Below, in pieces: positions 8,473-15,607 of a stretch of 38,303 nucleotides of DNA. A program made the translations under genes and the position numbers. This DNA comes from Oscillospiraceae bacterium (GTDB lineage Bacteria > Bacillota > Clostridia > Oscillospirales > Acutalibacteraceae): positions 1 through 38,303 of the forward strand of contig SVPM01000013.1 in NCBI GenBank assembly GCA_015065865.1. The letters run 5' to 3'. The notes beneath the pieces were generated by a model that worked only from the letters and a program-made list of their open reading frames with translations, did not search any database and was not told the origin of the DNA. Positions within the stretch are counted from its first letter, which is position 1; each line of letters opens with the position of its first letter.

Positions 8473-8552
8473 ATTTTCGTGAGAGTGCACAAAGAACACC
8501 CCGTGAAATTGGGCAAATCTCCCTGTTATTTTGTAAACTATTTTCTTTTCTA

Positions 8553-8581
8553 TAGACAAACGCCGGATTATGGCGTATACT
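8553..8581 (+). promoter_or_regulatory. Promoter of yqzL-recO-mutS2
   Basis: -35 TAGACA (8553-8558), 17-bp spacer, -10 TATACT (8576-8581). It is divergent from recA and lies about 65 bp before the yqzL-like start. Confidence 0.7.
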
Positions 8582-8647
8582 GATTTTACTGTAATTTCCA
8601 TTCATACACCCACCGAAATCGGCAAACGATACCAACGGGTGATGAGT

Positions 8648-8809
8648 ATGAATGAGAAGCAGGAGTTTTGGAACGTATTTGCCGCGACGGGGCGTGTGGA
8701 AGACTATCTGCGCTACTGTCGCTGTGCGGACGGTGAGGAGGATGAAACGGGTGAAGATACAGACCGACGGACTGATCCTTCGGGAAACACCGGTGGGCGA
8801 AGCGGATAA
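8648..8809 (+). CDS. yqzL: YqzL-like small protein
   Basis: A 53-residue protein whose first half, FWNVFAATGRVEDYLRYC, matches the short YqzL family (an FW-x-VF-x2-TG-x3-YL-x-Y pattern) that sits directly before recO in many Bacillota. Its function is unknown. The C-terminal part, rich in D, E, G and T, is read through the recO start in another frame, with a 59-bp overlap. Two in-frame ATGs (8642 and 8648) are possible; the ribosome binding site is weak (GGGTG). The family match is by eye, and conserved position is the main support. Confidence 0.65.
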   Translation: MNEKQEFWNVFAATGRVEDYLRYCRCADGEEDETGEDTDRRTDPSGNTGGRSG

Positions 8810-9482
8810 GTTTGTCACCATTCTTACCCGCTCGCACGGGATCTTGCGTGCCGCCGCCCGCGGCGCGCGAAAAACGAACAGCCGCCTCCTTGCCGCCACG
8901 CGTCTGCTCACTCACGGGCAGTTTTTATTGCAAGAGGGAAAAAACAATCTGTATTTGGACGATGCGCGTCCGCTGACCGTGTTTTTCTCGTTGCGGGAGG
9001 ATTTGGAAAAACTGACACTCGGGCAGTATTTTTGCGAGTTGGCGGGTGCCGTTGCCCCGCGGGAAGAACCCGCCGAGGAGGCACTGCGCCTGTTACTCAA
9101 CACGCTGCACTTTTTGTCGAACGGAGAGCGCGCACCGTATCTGTTAAAAGCGGTGACCGAACTGCGCTTGCTTTCGGGGGCGGGATATGCACCCGACCTT
9201 TCCGCCTGTTGCCGTTGCGGCGAACAGAATGGGAACTACGGCTTTTTGCCCCTTGAAGGTCGCTTGGTATGCGCCGCATGCGACACGAACGCACTTCCGC
9301 TTTCCGCACAGGTGCTCACCGCCTTGCGCCGCATACAAGCGGGCGGATTGGAGCACTGTTTTAACATCACGCTCTCCCCCAAAGACTGTGCCGCACTTGC
9401 CACCGTGAGTGAAGCGTTTATGAAAGCGCAACTCGGGCGGAGTTTTCCCACTTTGGATTTTTACAACACTTTACATAACTGA
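8751..9482 (+). CDS. recO: DNA repair protein RecO
   Basis: RecO helps load RecA onto single-stranded DNA in the RecFOR pathway. The 243-residue protein starts VKIQTDGLILRETPVGEADK, the N-terminal OB-fold signature, and has the zinc-type cysteines CCRCGEQNG...CAACD around residues 155-180. I choose GTG at 8751 because GAGGAGG ends 9 bases upstream; the ATG at 8742 directly abuts that site, though it is the only alternative nearby. It overlaps the yqzL-like gene and is followed by mutS2 after 13 bases, so all three are probably cotranscribed. Confidence 0.92.
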   Translation: MKIQTDGLILRETPVGEADKFVTILTRSHGILRAAARGARKTNSRLLAATRLLTHGQFLLQEGKNNLYLDDARPLTVFFSLREDLEKLTLGQYFCELAGAVAPREEPAEEALRLLLNTLHFLSNGERAPYLLKAVTELRLLSGAGYAPDLSACCRCGEQNGNYGFLPLEGRLVCAACDTNALPLSAQVLTALRRIQAGGLEHCFNITLSPKDCAALATVSEAFMKAQLGRSFPTLDFYNTLHN

Positions 9483-9495
9483 TGAGGATACCGTA

Positions 9496-11883
9496 ATGAA
9501 TCGAGATCACTTGGCTTTGGAACTGGATAAAGTACTGGCACTGCTGGCGGCGGAAACCACCTGTGCGGATGCCGCCGACGCGGCGCGGGAACTTACGCCT
9601 TCGCCGTATTTGGCGGAAGTTCAAGTACTGTTGGAGGAAACGGATGCCGCCTTTCGTTTGATGGCGGGGTTCGGTGCACCTTCGTTCGGGCAACTGAAAA
9701 ATGCGGACAACGCATTGCGCCGCGCCGAAGCGGGTGCGGTGCTTGCCCCGCGGGAACTGTTGCAGATTGCGGAAAACCTGCGTGTTATTCGCTCGTTGCA
9801 TGAGTGGCGCAGTCACTGTGCAAGTATTGAAACCGTGTTGGACGACCGTTTTGACACTCTCACCCCCAACAAATATCTGGAGGATAAGATCACCGCCACC
9901 CTCACGTCGGAGGATACGTTGGCGGATAACGCCTCCCCGCTTCTTGCCGATATTCGCCGCAAGATGCGGGCTGCCGCCGCGCGGGTGCGCGAGCAACTCG
10001 ACAAACTGGTACGCTCACCCCAATATCAGAAATTTTTACAAGACCCGATCGTCACCATTCGTAACGGACGTTTTGTGGTGCCTGTAAAAGCGGAAAACCG
10101 CGCAGAGATCCCCGGTTTGGTGCACGACACTTCCGCTTCGGGTTCCACCGTGTTCGTAGAACCGATGGGTTCGGTGGAAGCCAACAACGAGATCCGCGTG
10201 TTGGAATCGAAAGAGAAAGCGGAGATCGACCGTATTTTGGCAGAACTTTCCGCCGAAGCCGGCACCTTTGCGGATGCAATCGTTGCGAATTATGCGTTGC
10301 TGGTGGAACTCAACTTGATCTTTGCGAAAGCGCGGTTAGCATACAATATGCAAGCCACCATGCCCCGCCTGAACGACCGCGGGCATATCCTGCTTCGCCA
10401 CGCACGACACCCGTTGATCGACCGCAAAAAGGTGGTTCCCATTGACGTGGAGTTAGGCGCTGCTTTTGATACTCTGGTCATCACCGGCCCGAACACAGGC
10501 GGTAAGACCGTTTCCTTAAAAACCATCGGCTTGCTGACGTTGATGGCAATGTGCGGCTTGATGCCTCCCGCCGACGACGGTACAGTGCTGTCGGTGTTTT
10601 CTCACGTGCTGGCGGACATCGGCGACGAACAATCCATTGAGCAATCGCTTTCGACTTTTTCCGCGCATATGACCAATATCGTGCGTATTCTTAAATTGAC
10701 CGACCGCCGCAGTTTGGTGCTTCTGGATGAGTTGGGTGCCGGTACCGATCCCATAGAAGGTGCGGCATTGGCGATCGCTATATTGGAGCAATTACGCACA
10801 CAAGGCGCACGAATGGCCGCCACCACCCACTACGCCGAACTGAAGGCGTATGCCATTCGTACCGTAGGAGTGGAAAACGGCAGTTGTGAGTTCGATGTAA
10901 CGACCCTGCAACCGACCTATCGACTGTTGGTGGGTGTACCCGGCCGATCAAACGCGTTTGCCATTTCGCGCAAACTCGGCATCAGCGAAGAATTGGTAAA
11001 CACGGCACAGGAGATGGTGTCGGCCGAAAACCGCCGTTTGGAAGACGTGGTGAGCAATCTGGAGGAACGTCGCGGAGAACTGGAAAAGGCGTTGCAAAAA
11101 GCACAGGCGGAAAAGGCGCGGGCCGAAGCCGCCGCCGCAGAAGCGGAACACCGCACCGCGGTGTTGGTGCAAAAGCAGGAAAAGGCGTTGGAAGATGCCA
11201 GAGAGCAAGCACGGCGTCTGGTGGATAAAGCGCGGCAGGAAGCGGCCGCTTTGATCGATGAACTCGACGACCTGCGCCGTCAAAAGGATGCCGCCGATTT
11301 TGCCGCACGCACAGGCGAAGCCAAAAGCCGCCTGAAAGCGCGTTTGGGCAAATTGGAAGAAGAGATCGACCCCGTCACCGCCCGCCGCCGCGAGGGATAT
11401 ACGCTCCCCCGCCCGCTCAAAGCAGGTGACGACGTGCTGATCATTGACATTGACAAGAAAGGCGTTGTTCTCTCCCCTGCCGACAGCAGCGGACAGGTGG
11501 AGGTGCAAGCCGGCATTATTAAAACGCGTGTGTCGCTTAACAACCTGAAACTGCTCGACAAAGACGGGCGCACGTTGAAAGCGGGCGACACAAAACGCCG
11601 TTCCCCCTCCGTAGTGCTCCCCTCGCGATTGGAACGTGCCGCCTCACTCGAAGTGGATCTGCGCGGCCAAACGGTGGAGGAAGCGTTACTGGATCTCGAC
11701 CAGTTTATTGACGGTGCGGTGATAATGAACCGCGAGCATATTACCATCATCCACGGCAAAGGTACCGGTGCGTTGCGTAATGCGGTGCATCAGCACTTAA
11801 AACGGCATCCGGCCGTTAAGACGTTCCGACTCGGCGTGTACGGCGAGGGTGAAATGGGTGTCACCATCGCTGAATTGAAATAA
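9496..11883 (+). CDS. mutS2: Endonuclease MutS2
   Basis: MutS2 is a MutS relative without the mismatch-recognition domain. It suppresses homologous recombination or acts on collided ribosomes, depending on species. The 795-residue protein has the MutS core and clamp region, Walker A GPNTGGKTVSLKTIGL (near residue 335), Walker B LVLLDELGAGTDPIEGAAL, a long charged coiled coil (about 500-620, repeated E, A, K and R), and a C-terminal Smr nuclease domain beginning LEVDLRGQTVEEALLDLDQF with HGKGTGAL. Length and domain order are those of the full family. It follows recO closely. Confidence 0.97.
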   Translation: MNRDHLALELDKVLALLAAETTCADAADAARELTPSPYLAEVQVLLEETDAAFRLMAGFGAPSFGQLKNADNALRRAEAGAVLAPRELLQIAENLRVIRSLHEWRSHCASIETVLDDRFDTLTPNKYLEDKITATLTSEDTLADNASPLLADIRRKMRAAAARVREQLDKLVRSPQYQKFLQDPIVTIRNGRFVVPVKAENRAEIPGLVHDTSASGSTVFVEPMGSVEANNEIRVLESKEKAEIDRILAELSAEAGTFADAIVANYALLVELNLIFAKARLAYNMQATMPRLNDRGHILLRHARHPLIDRKKVVPIDVELGAAFDTLVITGPNTGGKTVSLKTIGLLTLMAMCGLMPPADDGTVLSVFSHVLADIGDEQSIEQSLSTFSAHMTNIVRILKLTDRRSLVLLDELGAGTDPIEGAALAIAILEQLRTQGARMAATTHYAELKAYAIRTVGVENGSCEFDVTTLQPTYRLLVGVPGRSNAFAISRKLGISEELVNTAQEMVSAENRRLEDVVSNLEERRGELEKALQKAQAEKARAEAAAAEAEHRTAVLVQKQEKALEDAREQARRLVDKARQEAAALIDELDDLRRQKDAADFAARTGEAKSRLKARLGKLEEEIDPVTARRREGYTLPRPLKAGDDVLIIDIDKKGVVLSPADSSGQVEVQAGIIKTRVSLNNLKLLDKDGRTLKAGDTKRRSPSVVLPSRLERAASLEVDLRGQTVEEALLDLDQFIDGAVIMNREHITIIHGKGTGALRNAVHQHLKRHPAVKTFRLGVYGEGEMGVTIAELK

Positions 11884-11918
11884 GGCAAGCAGTTATATTC
11901 AAAACGGGAGGCGTTACT

Positions 11919-13580
11919 ATGAAAAAAGCATTGTCATTTATCGTAAAAGCATCCATATCCCTCATCTTCTTGTTCCTTTACTATTGGTTCGCTTTGCCGC
12001 CGCTGCACTGGCGTTCCCCTGCCTTTTGGGCGTTTGCCGTTATCAGCACGCTGGTCATCACCGTGGTGTTTTCACTCGGCCGTTTGTTCCGTATGGTGAG
12101 AAATATGGAAACGGTGAAAAATCGCAAAGGCAACGTCGTCGGCAAGCGTTTCCCCTTTATTCCGCGCGTGTGGTTAGTCGTAGGGGGCGTCGCACTCGGT
12201 GTACTCGCGGTGTTTTTGGTGAGCAGTCTGATCTTCTCCCCCGTGTTCTGCGCCACGCAGTATAAAAACTTGATTCAAAGCGAAACGGGTGATTTTGCAA
12301 ACGACGTATCCGAAATTTCGTGGTCGCAGATTCCGGTGGTGGACCGTGACAGCGCCTCGCGGCTCGGCTCACGCAAGTTGGGCGAGATCGATGAGTTGGT
12401 TTCTCAGTTTGAGGTGGCCGAAAACTACACCCAGATCAATTTCCAAGACAAACCCGTGCGGGTCACCCCCTTGGTATACGGCGACATTTTCAAATGGCTT
12501 CGCAATCAAGGTGAAGGAATCCCCGCCTACATCAAGGTGGATATGGTCACACAGGCGGTGGATCTGGTAGATCTGCCGCAGGGAATGAAGTATTCCGAAA
12601 GTGAATATTTTATGCGAAACATCAATCGTTACTTGCGTTTTAAGTTCCCGACGTTACTGTATGATAACTTGAGTTTTGAGATCGACGAAGAAGGTATCCC
12701 CTATTGGGTGGCTTCCACCTACACCTACCGTATCGGTCTTGCGAGCGGGCAGGATGCCAACGGGGCGGTGCTGGTCAACGCCATCACCGGCGAGGCCACG
12801 CGATATGCGCTTGCCGATGTACCCTCATGGGTAGATCAGGTGTTTGATTCGGATATGATCCTGACACAACTCGGGTATTACGGCGCCTATCAATCCGGTT
12901 TTTGGAACTCGGTGTTCGGGCAGGCAGGCGTGAAATACCCCACCGACGGATACAACTACTTGGCGATTGATGACGACGTGTGGTTGTATACGGGGATGAC
13001 CTCGGCGGGCGGCGACGAATCCAATGTCGGCTTTGTGCTCGTCAACTTGCGTACCAAAGAGACTACGTATTACACCGTGCCGGGTGCAGAAGAATACTCT
13101 GCCATGAGTTCTGCTGAAGGACAGGAACAACATCTCGGCTACACCGCCACTTTCCCGATCCTCTTAAATGTGGAGGGGCGTCCCACCTACTTTATGTCGC
13201 TGAAAGACGATGCGGGGTTGGTGAAAAAATACGCCTTTGTGGACGTAGAACAGTATCAGATCGTCGGCACGGGCGACAAGTTGGAGGCCGCCCGTACAGC
13301 GTATATCGACAAACTGGCGGCAAGCGACCTTATCGGCAGTGACACGGCGGATAAAGAGGAAACACCGGTACAACAGATCAGCGGCACGATCGCCGAGATC
13401 CACCCCGTGGTGCAAGGCGGCAATACCGTCTACTATTTCCGTTTGAACGGTACGGACGATATCTACACGGCGGAAGTTTCGCTGAGCACCGGACTCCCGT
13501 TCCTCAAAGAAGGCGTTACCGTGATCATCACGTGCGAGGAAAATTCATTTGCCGTTCAATCGTTGACGATTGTGAAGTAA
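11919..13580 (+). CDS. Membrane-anchored extracytoplasmic protein of unknown function
   Basis: A 553-residue protein with three N-terminal hydrophobic segments (about residues 7-27, 31-53 and 84-110), a basic cytoplasmic loop between the second and third (VRNMETVKNRKGNVVGKR), and a large domain of about 440 residues expected outside the membrane. That domain contains alternating beta-type segments with repeated W and Y (YWVASTYTYRIGLASGQDAN, AVLVNAITGEATRYAL). Its last 75 residues look like a small beta-barrel (ISGTIAEIHPVVQGGNTVYY). I do not recognise an enzyme motif. GGGAGG lies seven bases before the ATG and the gene follows mutS2 by 35 bp, so it may ride on the recO-mutS2 transcript. No terminator hairpin is obvious right after it. 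Confidence 0.85.
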   Translation: MKKALSFIVKASISLIFLFLYYWFALPPLHWRSPAFWAFAVISTLVITVVFSLGRLFRMVRNMETVKNRKGNVVGKRFPFIPRVWLVVGGVALGVLAVFLVSSLIFSPVFCATQYKNLIQSETGDFANDVSEISWSQIPVVDRDSASRLGSRKLGEIDELVSQFEVAENYTQINFQDKPVRVTPLVYGDIFKWLRNQGEGIPAYIKVDMVTQAVDLVDLPQGMKYSESEYFMRNINRYLRFKFPTLLYDNLSFEIDEEGIPYWVASTYTYRIGLASGQDANGAVLVNAITGEATRYALADVPSWVDQVFDSDMILTQLGYYGAYQSGFWNSVFGQAGVKYPTDGYNYLAIDDDVWLYTGMTSAGGDESNVGFVLVNLRTKETTYYTVPGAEEYSAMSSAEGQEQHLGYTATFPILLNVEGRPTYFMSLKDDAGLVKKYAFVDVEQYQIVGTGDKLEAARTAYIDKLAASDLIGSDTADKEETPVQQISGTIAEIHPVVQGGNTVYYFRLNGTDDIYTAEVSLSTGLPFLKEGVTVIITCEENSFAVQSLTIVK

Positions 13581-13697
13581 AGAGGCAAAACTACGATATA
13601 CCGCCGTTTTTCGAGGTTTTGACCCACCTACTGACCCACCACATTGCCGCTTTTTACGATTTTTTACGCTCAAAACGCAACGGCGAGCGGGTCGTGC

Positions 13698-13726
13698 TTG
13701 ACAACGCAAACTCTATGCGGTATACT
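13698..13726 (+). promoter_or_regulatory. Orphan promoter P1
   Basis: TTGACA (13698-13703), 17-bp spacer, TATACT (13721-13726): a near-consensus sigma-A promoter with no convincing open frame downstream. A potential structured RNA begins just after it. Confidence 0.75.
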
Positions 13727-13823
13727 TTCCTTGAAGCGGAACCGACTTACGTCTTGGACGTACACCTTGGAGGTCTTCTTTGAGACATCTAGAAGGTCGG
13801 TTTCACTTTGCCTTTCTCTACAC

Positions 13824-13852
13824 TTGACAACGTGAGCAGTATTGCGTATACT
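13824..13852 (+). promoter_or_regulatory. Orphan promoter P2
   Basis: TTGACA (13824-13829), 17-bp spacer, TATACT (13847-13852), very similar to P1. The transcript would start near 13859 and run through a stem AAACATCC/GGATGTTT toward the hairpin at 14089-14108, giving an RNA of roughly 250 nt. Confidence 0.78.
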
Positions 13853-14046
13853 ATAGGTGGAAACATCCTGTGAACCGTCTACCTTCGGCACTTGTCGCCG
13901 TTGTGAAAGTAGTTCTTGGATGTTTTTGGAGACATTGTCTGTTGGCGAGTTCTCGCTGTTGCTTTCAACGCGAGCCGCCGGTTCAGCAGTGTCTCCTTTC
14001 TTTTTATCCCGTTTCCTCCCACAAACCTTCGATGCTACACATCTCA

Positions 14047-14136
14047 CCCTTGGAGTTCGTTTCAAGTCCGTCAACTTAAAAGAACAAAGCGCACCCTAAA
14101 GGGTGCGCTTCCTTCTTGGAGCTGGTTGACGGACTT
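14047..14136. repeat. 90-bp direct repeat, copy 1 (truncated tRNA-Thr 3' end plus terminator)
   Basis: Identical to 14203-14292, offset by 156 bp. On the minus strand it contains the last 20 bases of the tRNA-Thr gene including CCA (14136-14117), then the terminator hairpin (14108-14089), then a segment ending at 14047. The rest of the tRNA is absent here, so this is a partial duplicate, not a second gene. Confidence 0.9.
14089..14108. terminator. Terminator, duplicate copy
   Basis: Perfect 8-bp stem GCGCACCC/GGGTGCGC with a 4-base loop. It is followed by TTCCTTCTT on the plus strand and TTTGTTCTTTT on the minus strand, so it could stop transcription from both sides, including RNA from the orphan promoters. 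Confidence 0.75.
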
Positions 14137-14202
14137 TCTTCTCTCGAACGCAACAGTCCACCGGACTGTTGCTCCCAAGGCTTCGCGAACTTTGTTCGCT
14201 CT

Positions 14203-14292
14203 CCCTTGGAGTTCGTTTCAAGTCCGTCAACTTAAAAGAACAAAGCGCACCCTAAAGGGTGCGCTTCCTTCTTGGAGCTGGTTGACGGACTT
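14203..14292. repeat. 90-bp direct repeat, copy 2 (overlaps tRNA-Thr)
   Basis: Second copy of the repeat at 14047-14136. It covers the 3' end of the intact tRNA-Thr gene and its terminator. Within and just beyond it, TTCAAGTCCGTCAAC (14217-14231) and its inverse (14281-14295) flank the terminator, so the RNA downstream of the terminator is complementary to the tRNA T-arm and acceptor strand. Between the two copies (14137-14202) lie two more hairpins: GCAACAGTCC/GGACTGTTGC and GCGAAC/GTTCGC. Confidence 0.9.
14245..14264 (-). terminator. Terminator of tRNA-Thr
   Basis: Perfect 8-bp stem GCGCACCC/GGGTGCGC followed on the minus strand by TTTGTTCTTTT, eight bases after the CCA end of the tRNA. 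Confidence 0.85.
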
Positions 14293-14348
14293 GAACCCCC
14301 GACCTGCTGATTACAAATCAGCTGCTCTACCAACTGAGCTAAACCAGC
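14273..14348 (-). tRNA. tRNA-Thr (anticodon TGT)
   Basis: A 76-nt cloverleaf with CCA encoded. Acceptor stem GCTGGTT/AACCAGC, D-arm TAGCTCAGTTGGTAGAGCA, anticodon stem CTGAT/ATCAG with loop TTTGTAA giving anticodon TGT, and T-loop GGGTTCAAGTCC. The discriminator is T followed by CCA (14276-14273). It has its own consensus-like promoter and terminator and stands alone, without neighbouring tRNA genes in this window. Confidence 0.97.
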
Positions 14349-14374
14349 GTATTACACACAGAAACTACTAATGG

Positions 14375-14403
14375 ATAATAGCATATTTTTCTTGTTTCGT
14401 CAA
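14375..14403 (-). promoter_or_regulatory. tRNA-Thr promoter
   Basis: Minus strand TTGACG (14403-14398), 17-bp spacer, TATTAT (14380-14375), about 25 bp upstream of the mature tRNA 5' end. Confidence 0.85.
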
Positions 14404-14493
14404 GGGGAAATTTCAATGTTTTATTTCGGCTCATCTTTTTTTCTTATTACGCCTGCCACGCGGACACGGTATTACTTTATTGCCATTTACAAC

Positions 14494-14522
14494 TTGAAAA
14501 AAACATCGGAAAGTGATATAGT
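14494..14522 (+). promoter_or_regulatory. Promoter of the alpha/beta hydrolase gene
   Basis: -35 TTGAAA (14494-14499), 17-bp spacer, -10 TATAGT (14517-14522), about 85 bp before the chosen ATG. Confidence 0.65.
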
Positions 14523-14608
14523 ACCTTATGATATATTTTATCCGAATGCGATCTCTGCTAAACTGCTTTTGCCGCATTCCCCTATCTCTACCATACGAGG
14601 TGATAACT

Positions 14609-15535
14609 ATGGTTTGGTTTTTAATTCCGCTCGGTATACTTCTGATTTTCCTTATCGTTGCACGATGGGCGTTTCACTACACCTTTGTGCGCGGACATAA
14701 CGACGTATTGGCGCTACTCGAAAATACCGACCATTTCCTGCATCCGTATGCCGATATAATTCGTGAGAATATGGAGCGCATTGATGCCGCCCCCCACACG
14801 GTGCACACCGCAACAAGCTATGACGGGCTGAAACTTTCCGCCCGCCTCTACCCTGCCGAGCAACCGCGCGGGACCGTACTGGTATTCCACGGTTACCGTT
14901 CGACTGCTCAAAGAGATTACGCCACAGCGGTGGATATGTACCGCGCCTTCGGGTTTGATGTGCTGATGGTGGAGCAACGCGGCAGCGGCAACAGTGAGGG
15001 CCGTCTTATCACCTTTGGTATTCGCGAACGGCACGACGTGCTCACGTGGGTCACTTACTTAAACGAGCAGTTCGGTGCCGACCGTCCGTTGTTCTTAAGC
15101 GGACTTTCCATGGGTGCCGCCACCGTGATGATGTCAACCGCCTTGCCGCTTCCCGAAAACGTGCGCGGTATCGTGGCGGATTCCGGTTTTACTACTCCGG
15201 CCGATATTATCGGCACGGTGGCCAAACGCGACTTTCACCTGCCCCCTTGGCTGACTCTTCCGTTTTTAAATGCGGCGGCGCATCTGTTCGGCCGATTCGG
15301 ATTATATGAAGCGAACGCATTAGACGCTCTGAAAAGCAACCGTATCCCGATGTTGTTCATCCACGGCGAAGCGGACAGTTTTGTTCCCTGCGATATGAGC
15401 CGTCGCACCTTTGACGTGTGCGCCTCCCCAAAGCGCTTGATCACCGTGCCGTATGCGGAACACGGATGCGGCTACTTGGTGGAACCCGAACGGCTGACAG
15501 CCGAACTCGGCCGCTTCTTTGAAGAAAATATGTAA
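14609..15535 (+). CDS. Membrane-anchored alpha/beta hydrolase
   Basis: A 308-residue serine hydrolase with one N-terminal membrane segment (residues 2-22), so the catalytic domain is probably tethered outside the cell. The oxyanion region VFHGYRST, nucleophile elbow GLSMGAATV, acid HGEADSFVP and base YAEHG give a complete Ser-Asp-His triad. It resembles the YqkD/BAAT-like hydrolases; the substrate is unknown. The ATG at 14609 has GAGGTGA six bases upstream; the longer in-frame start at 14528 has no ribosome site and lies close to the promoter. It is monocistronic, ending at a strong hairpin. Confidence 0.88.
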   Translation: MVWFLIPLGILLIFLIVARWAFHYTFVRGHNDVLALLENTDHFLHPYADIIRENMERIDAAPHTVHTATSYDGLKLSARLYPAEQPRGTVLVFHGYRSTAQRDYATAVDMYRAFGFDVLMVEQRGSGNSEGRLITFGIRERHDVLTWVTYLNEQFGADRPLFLSGLSMGAATVMMSTALPLPENVRGIVADSGFTTPADIIGTVAKRDFHLPPWLTLPFLNAAAHLFGRFGLYEANALDALKSNRIPMLFIHGEADSFVPCDMSRRTFDVCASPKRLITVPYAEHGCGYLVEPERLTAELGRFFEENM

Positions 15536-15543
15536 CGCAGAAA

Positions 15544-15573
15544 ATCCCCCGCCATCGCGAGATGGCGGGGGAT
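15544..15573. terminator. Bidirectional terminator
   Basis: A 13-bp stem ATCCCCCGCCATC/GATGGCGGGGGAT with a GCGA loop, followed by a short T-rich tract on each strand. It separates the plus-strand hydrolase from the convergent opp operon. Confidence 0.9.
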
Positions 15574-15607
15574 CCTTTTAGTTTAGGCTATTCTATTATC
15601 TGCTAGA

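Larger units (their letters stand above)
13581..14044. other. Intergenic region with two strong promoters and no recognisable gene
   Basis: The stretch holds two sigma-A promoters on the plus strand 126 bp apart. After the first, GGAACCGAC (near 13740) can pair with GTCGGTTTC (near 13800), enclosing an inner ACGTC/GACGT stem. After the second, AAACATCC (13861-13868) pairs with GGATGTTT (near 13917-13924). Short open frames on either strand have no recognisable features, although weakly similar peptides recur in both halves, suggesting an old duplication. The region could encode structured small RNAs ending at the hairpin at 14089-14108. The 26 bp just after the stop of the preceding gene show nothing clear. 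Confidence 0.5.

Noticed and set aside
13670-14074. 134-residue minus-strand frame in the tRNA intergenic region
   Set aside because: No start signal or family match; it runs opposite two promoters and repeats, so it is more likely chance.
14117-14136. Possible second tRNA-Thr gene
   Set aside because: Only the last 20 bases, including CCA, are present; the D-arm and anticodon arm are missing.
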